Origin: Verrucomicrobiota bacterium
Lineage (GTDB): Bacteria > Verrucomicrobiota > Verrucomicrobiia > Opitutales > Opitutaceae
DNA length: 64,000 bases
Assembly (NCBI GenBank): GCA_023399155.1
Contig: JAEWQP010000017.1
Span: forward strand, 1 to 64,000
Direction of reading: 5' to 3'
A program made the translations under genes and the position numbers. Position 1 is the stretch's first letter, and every line of letters starts with the position of its first letter. Positions 60,588 through 64,000 of this stretch are shown here, piece after piece. The notes under the pieces were generated by a model. The model was not told the DNA's origin. It did not search any database and was given only the letters and a program-made list of their open reading frames with translations.

Positions 60588-61736
60588 ATGAAAACCCACC
60601 GCCTCGGCATCATCATGAACGGCGTCACCGGACGCATGGGCACCAACCAGCACCTGATCCGCTCGATCAAGGCGATCATCGACCAGGGGGGCGTGCGCCT
60701 CTCCGATGACGAGAACATCATGCCGGAACCCGTGCTCGTGGGTCGCAGCGAGAACAAGCTGCGCGCCCTCGCCGAACGCACGGGCGTCAAGCGCGTATCC
60801 ACGAGCCTGGACGCGGAACTGGCGAATCCCGACAACGTCATCTACTTCGACTCGACGCTCACCGGGCAGCGCCCGGCGGGGGTGCGCAAGGCGATCGCGG
60901 CGCGCAAGCACATCTATTGCGAGAAACCCACCGCCACCACGTCCGCCGAGGCGCTCGCCCTCGCCCGCGAGGTCGCCGCGGCCGGGCTGAAGAACGGCGT
61001 GGTGCAGGACAAGCTCTGGCTCCCCGGCCTGCTCAAGCTGCGCTACCTCATCGATACCGGCTTCTTCGGGAAGATCCTCTCGGTCCGCGGGGAATTCGGC
61101 TACTGGGTGTTCACCGGCGAATTCGAGAAACTCCAGCGGCCCTCGTGGAACTACCGCAAGGAGGATGACGGCGGCATCATCGTCGACATGCTCTGCCACT
61201 GGCAGTACGTGATCCAGAATCTGTTCGGCGACATCAGGAGCCTCTCCTGCCTCGGCGCCACGCATGTGCCCACGCGCTGGGACGAATCGGGCCGGCCCTA
61301 CGCCTGCACCGCCGACGACTCCGCCTATGCCACCTTCGAGCTGCACAACGGCGTGATCTGTCATTTCAACTCGTCGTGGTGCGTGCGCGTGGACCGGGAC
61401 GACCTCCTCACGCTGCAGGTCGATGGCACCCATGGCACCGCCGTCGCCGGCCTGCGCGACTGCAAGGCCCAGTCCCTCGCCGCCACCCCGCGCTGTATTT
61501 GGAACCCGGATATCGACAGCCCGATCAAGTACCGCGACGGGTGGACGCGCGTGCCCACAAACGAGGCCTACGACAACGCGTTCAAGGTCCAGTGGGAACT
61601 CTTCCTGAAGCACGTGGTCACCGGCTCGCCGTTCCCGTGGTCGCTCCTCGAGGGCGCGAAGGGCGTGCAGCTCGCCGAACTTGGCCTCAAGTCCTGGGCG
61701 GAGCGCCGCTGGGTGGACGTCCCCGCGCTGGCCTGA
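60588..61736 (+). CDS. Gfo/Idh/MocA-family oxidoreductase
   Basis: A 382-residue sugar dehydrogenase. It begins 'THRLGIIMNGVTGRMG', a Rossmann motif with G-x-x-G spacing, then 'VRKAIAARKHIYCEKPTATT' with the EKP motif, whose Lys is catalytic. The second domain has 'KLWLPGLLKLRYLID' and 'DDGGIIVDMLCHWQYVIQN', carrying the D-x-x-x-H pair. It probably reduces or oxidises a uronate- or inositol-type intermediate. Its direct neighbours are an isomerase/epimerase 59 bases upstream and an SDR 72 bases downstream, so one operon is likely. It is a distinct lineage from the Gfo/Idh/MocA protein encoded at 56509-57582. Confidence 0.9.
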   Translation: MKTHRLGIIMNGVTGRMGTNQHLIRSIKAIIDQGGVRLSDDENIMPEPVLVGRSENKLRALAERTGVKRVSTSLDAELANPDNVIYFDSTLTGQRPAGVRKAIAARKHIYCEKPTATTSAEALALAREVAAAGLKNGVVQDKLWLPGLLKLRYLIDTGFFGKILSVRGEFGYWVFTGEFEKLQRPSWNYRKEDDGGIIVDMLCHWQYVIQNLFGDIRSLSCLGATHVPTRWDESGRPYACTADDSAYATFELHNGVICHFNSSWCVRVDRDDLLTLQVDGTHGTAVAGLRDCKAQSLAATPRCIWNPDIDSPIKYRDGWTRVPTNEAYDNAFKVQWELFLKHVVTGSPFPWSLLEGAKGVQLAELGLKSWAERRWVDVPALA

Positions 61737-61808
61737 ACGCCGACCTCCGACCACCGTGGCCCGGGCCCCGGCCGCAAAGATACCCCGTTAGCTAACACTC
61801 GCTCCATC

Positions 61809-62582
61809 ATGGCTAAAATCGCACTCGTCACCGGTGGCTCCCGAGGCATCGGCTTCGGCATCGCCTCCGCCCTCGCGGCCGAGAAATGGGACCTCGTGAT
61901 CAACGGTGTCCGCCCGGAATCGGCCGTCGGCGAACCGCTCGCCGCCCTGCGCGCGCGAGGTGTGCGCGTGGCCTACGCGCCCGGCGACGTCGGCAGCGCA
62001 TCCGGCCGCGACCCCGTCCTCGCGGCGGCCCGCGAGTTCGCGGGTGGCGCCCTCAACCTCCTCGTCAACAACGCCGGCGTGGCGCCCCGCGTCCGCGCCG
62101 ACCTGCTGGAGACTTCCGAGGAAAGCTACGACCACGTGCTCGACACGAACCTCAAGGGCGCATTCTTCCTCACCCAAGCAGTCGCCCGCGACATGGTGGC
62201 GGCGAAAAAAGCGGACGCCGCCTTTCCCGGCGCAATCATCAACATCACCTCGATCTCGGCCACCGTCGTCAGCATCAACCGCGGCGAATACTGCATCGCG
62301 AAGGCCGGCTTCGCCATGCTGACGCAGCTGTTTGCGGCCCGCCTCGGCGCCGAGGGCATCCCCGTCTACGAGGTGCGTCCCGGTGTGATCAAGACCGACA
62401 TGACCGCAGGCGTGACCGAAAAGTATGACCGGCTCATCGCGGGTGGCCTCTGTGTGCAACCACGCTGGGGTTTCCCCGAGGATGTGGGTCGCGCCGTCGC
62501 CGCCCTCGCGCGCGGCGACCTCGCCTACTCGACCGGCCAGGTCGTGATGATCGACGGCGGGCTGACGATCCCGCGGCTGTAG
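61809..62582 (+). CDS. Short-chain dehydrogenase/reductase (SDR)
   Basis: A 257-residue classical SDR. The cofactor motif is 'TGGSRGIGFGIA' near residues 8-19, the second motif is 'LLVNNAGVAPRVRAD' (NNAG), and the catalytic triad appears as Ser in 'INITSISATVV', with Tyr and Lys in 'GEYCIAKAGFA'. 'RPGVIKTDMTAGV' and the C-terminal 'GQVVMIDGGLTI' are also standard. It likely reduces a keto group on a sugar-derived intermediate. The substrate cannot be fixed from sequence; a KduD-like role in pectin catabolism is plausible from context. It is probably the last gene of the plus-strand sugar operon. Confidence 0.9.
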   Translation: MAKIALVTGGSRGIGFGIASALAAEKWDLVINGVRPESAVGEPLAALRARGVRVAYAPGDVGSASGRDPVLAAAREFAGGALNLLVNNAGVAPRVRADLLETSEESYDHVLDTNLKGAFFLTQAVARDMVAAKKADAAFPGAIINITSISATVVSINRGEYCIAKAGFAMLTQLFAARLGAEGIPVYEVRPGVIKTDMTAGVTEKYDRLIAGGLCVQPRWGFPEDVGRAVAALARGDLAYSTGQVVMIDGGLTIPRL

Positions 62583-62603
62583 GACGCGGGCTCATCAAAC
62601 GGA

Positions 62604-62626
62604 AAGCGCGCCCGGGGGTCGCGCTT
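62604..62626. terminator. Hairpin between convergent SDR and lyase genes
   Basis: AAGCGCG and CGCGCTT form a seven-base-pair stem with a nine-base loop, 22 bases after the SDR stop and 52 bases from the lyase stop. Short A- and T-rich edges make it a possible bidirectional terminator. Confidence 0.4.
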
Positions 62627-62678
62627 CACCGGCGTCACCTCCGGAATCGCCCGATTGCCGAGCGTATCCGCGATGCGA

Positions 62679-64000
62679 TTACTGCTGATCCAGTTGATTT
62701 CCGATCAGCGCGAGGCACTGGATGGCCGAGAGGCCCCATTGGGCCGTGGAATTGGTTGAAACCGACGGAATCTCGTCGACGGGGCGGAGCACCTCCGGGC
62801 CCGCCAGGTGAATCGGCTCCGGAAGCGGCCCGCGGGCATAGGCCCCGCGCCCGCTGAAGAACTCGCCCCAGGCCCGCGCGGCGAGCTCGGGCTTGTTTCC
62901 GACGCGCGCCGCATAGGCGGTCAGTCGCGCGTGCCCCTGCCGGAGCGTCCTGTTCTCGAAAGCCTCACCGACCCGGGCCTTCTGCACCTCGGGCGATGCG
63001 TTGTAGACCTCGCAGTACTCGAGCCAGGCACGCTTGAAGGCCGGGACATCGATGAGTTCGATCAACTCCGCGCATATCTCGACGAGGCCGAATACCGCGC
63101 TCAGGTGCGACACACCGATGCGCTCGTGCTCGACGACGTGGAACGCGCCGGTCTCGAGGTTGATCGTCGCGCCCGCGCTGAAGAATCCCTTTGGCTGCGC
63201 GCCGATCGTGCGCATCCCTTCGCGTAGTCGGTTGAGCATGACAGGATCGCCGGTGCGTTCCCATTCCGTCAACCAGGCCGCGGCGATGGAACCCCAGTCG
63301 GTGCCAAAACCCACGCCCACGCGCGTCACGTCGGTCGACGCGCCGCGGTCGAGATCTCCCTGCTCGGTCGCCGAGGCGAGCTTGCGTCCCGGCGGGATGC
63401 GCAGGAGCGCACGCCCGGCCTCGATCTGTTCGCGCATGAGGTCGCCCACGCGCTCGTCCGCCGTGAGATAGTAGTAGTAGCGGCGATTCGTGGCCGTGGC
63501 GATGCGCAGCTGCTTGGCACTGCAGCCCCAGTGGAGCACGTTGTGCCGCGAGCCGAGCGGCGCGAAGCGCCCGAGGTGATGCACGTCAACCTCGCCGGTG
63601 TGGCGGGTCATCGCCTCGGCGAAGCGGAACACGTCGGCACGGCCCGACTTGAGAAAGTGGAGCCAGAGCCAGATGTCGGTGGAAAGCTCGGAGTTGTCCC
63701 AGGAAAATCCGCCCACGTCGTAGCGCCACACGTGCCGGTCGGCGTCGTAGGTGTGCATGACGTCGCCGTAGTCCCAGAATCCATACCATCGGTGCTGCTC
63801 CTGCTGGGTGAGGTAGTAGTCGAAGAAGGCGTCGAGCTTGTCCTCGAGCGCAGCCCGCTCGGGCGTGGAACGGTCCGCCGGCGTCCAGAGCCCGCCAAAC
63901 ACACCGCAGCCGTGCATGTGCGCCGGTGACGCGCAGAGCACGCCGGGCTCACGCACCGCCTGGGCCAGGGCGACCAGGCGTTCGCGCGACGGCGTGGCCT
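62679..64000 (-). CDS. PL26-like exo-rhamnogalacturonan lyase, 5' end beyond the window
   Basis: The frame is still open at the right edge ('TPSRERLVALAQAVREPG'), so the start lies outside. About 440 residues are visible. Segments match my knowledge of the exo-rhamnogalacturonan lyase family (PL26, PcRGLX-like): 'RWYGFWDYGDVMHTYDADR', 'WRYDVGGFSWDNSELSTD', 'GEVDVHHLGRFAPLGSRHN' and 'YYYYLTADERVGDLM'. These enzymes release an unsaturated galacturonyl-rhamnose disaccharide from rhamnogalacturonan I by beta-elimination. The product would be a natural substrate for the GH88-like enzyme of the neighbouring plus-strand operon. Whether there is a signal peptide cannot be told. Confidence 0.75.
   Translation of the reverse strand, partial: ATPSRERLVALAQAVREPGVLCASPAHMHGCGVFGGLWTPADRSTPERAALEDKLDAFFDYYLTQQEQHRWYGFWDYGDVMHTYDADRHVWRYDVGGFSWDNSELSTDIWLWLHFLKSGRADVFRFAEAMTRHTGEVDVHHLGRFAPLGSRHNVLHWGCSAKQLRIATATNRRYYYYLTADERVGDLMREQIEAGRALLRIPPGRKLASATEQGDLDRGASTDVTRVGVGFGTDWGSIAAAWLTEWERTGDPVMLNRLREGMRTIGAQPKGFFSAGATINLETGAFHVVEHERIGVSHLSAVFGLVEICAELIELIDVPAFKRAWLEYCEVYNASPEVQKARVGEAFENRTLRQGHARLTAYAARVGNKPELAARAWGEFFSGRGAYARGPLPEPIHLAGPEVLRPVDEIPSVSTNSTAQWGLSAIQCLALIGNQLDQQ

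Overview
The window looks like a high-GC chromosomal segment from a member of the Verrucomicrobiota, most likely an Opitutaceae-like anaerobe or facultative anaerobe. This is inferred from gene content, not from a marker gene. The clues are two large TonB-dependent receptors with the family-style N-terminal 'VFEVSA..GYQATETLAGTR' and 'LSPFEV' segments, an ASPIC/UnbV-FG-GAP protein, plant-polysaccharide enzymes (GH30, GH88-like, PL26-like), many hybrid sensor kinases, and a trimeric [FeFe] hydrogenase.

Layout. 1-6.4 kb: the 3' part of a giant repeat-containing protein of unknown role, facing an exported hypothetical. 6.6-9.3 kb: a SNF2-family helicase carrying an odd in-frame insertion. 10.0-16.2 kb: an energy block made of an OadG-like peptide, a Na+-pumping decarboxylase beta subunit and HydC-HydB-HydA, a predicted electron-bifurcating [FeFe] hydrogenase whose three genes overlap by ATGA. 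16.2-21.2 kb: a TonB receptor, an EamA transporter, a response regulator with a decayed HD-GYP-like domain, and an orphan ExbD. 21.4-23.7 kb: a secreted GH30 xylanase-like enzyme. 24.0 kb: tRNA-Pro(GGG). 24.1-25.9 kb: a compact minus-strand cassette of a 62-residue Cys-ending peptide, a short YcaO-type cyclodehydratase-like enzyme and a TIR-like protein. This is the best candidate for a new system. 26.0-36.5 kb: a propeller-type hybrid histidine kinase, a NarL-type regulator, a TRIC/YicG-like channel, a DUF1593 hydrolase-like protein, an MDR dehydrogenase and a second hybrid kinase. 36.7-50.0 kb: a TonB receptor with a textbook terminator, an ASPIC/UnbV protein, a GT-C-like membrane protein, then an STN-type TonB receptor. 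50.0-54.6 kb: the FecR and ECF sigma genes that go with that receptor, a second FecR, a DUF305-like protein and a truncated FecR-like N-terminal domain. 54.6-56.4 kb: two unknown genes. 56.5-64 kb: a sugar-catabolic cluster with two Gfo/Idh/MocA oxidoreductases, an XRE-cupin regulator, a GH88-like hydrolase, a sugar isomerase/epimerase, an SDR and a PL26-like exo-rhamnogalacturonan lyase running off the right edge.

How the parts work together. The right-hand cluster is consistent with degradation of rhamnogalacturonan-type pectin. The TonB receptors and the sigma/FecR cassette handle outer-membrane uptake and its control. The hydrogenase block would dispose of fermentation electrons as H2, or use H2. 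Functions are inferred from motifs read by eye; no database search was run.
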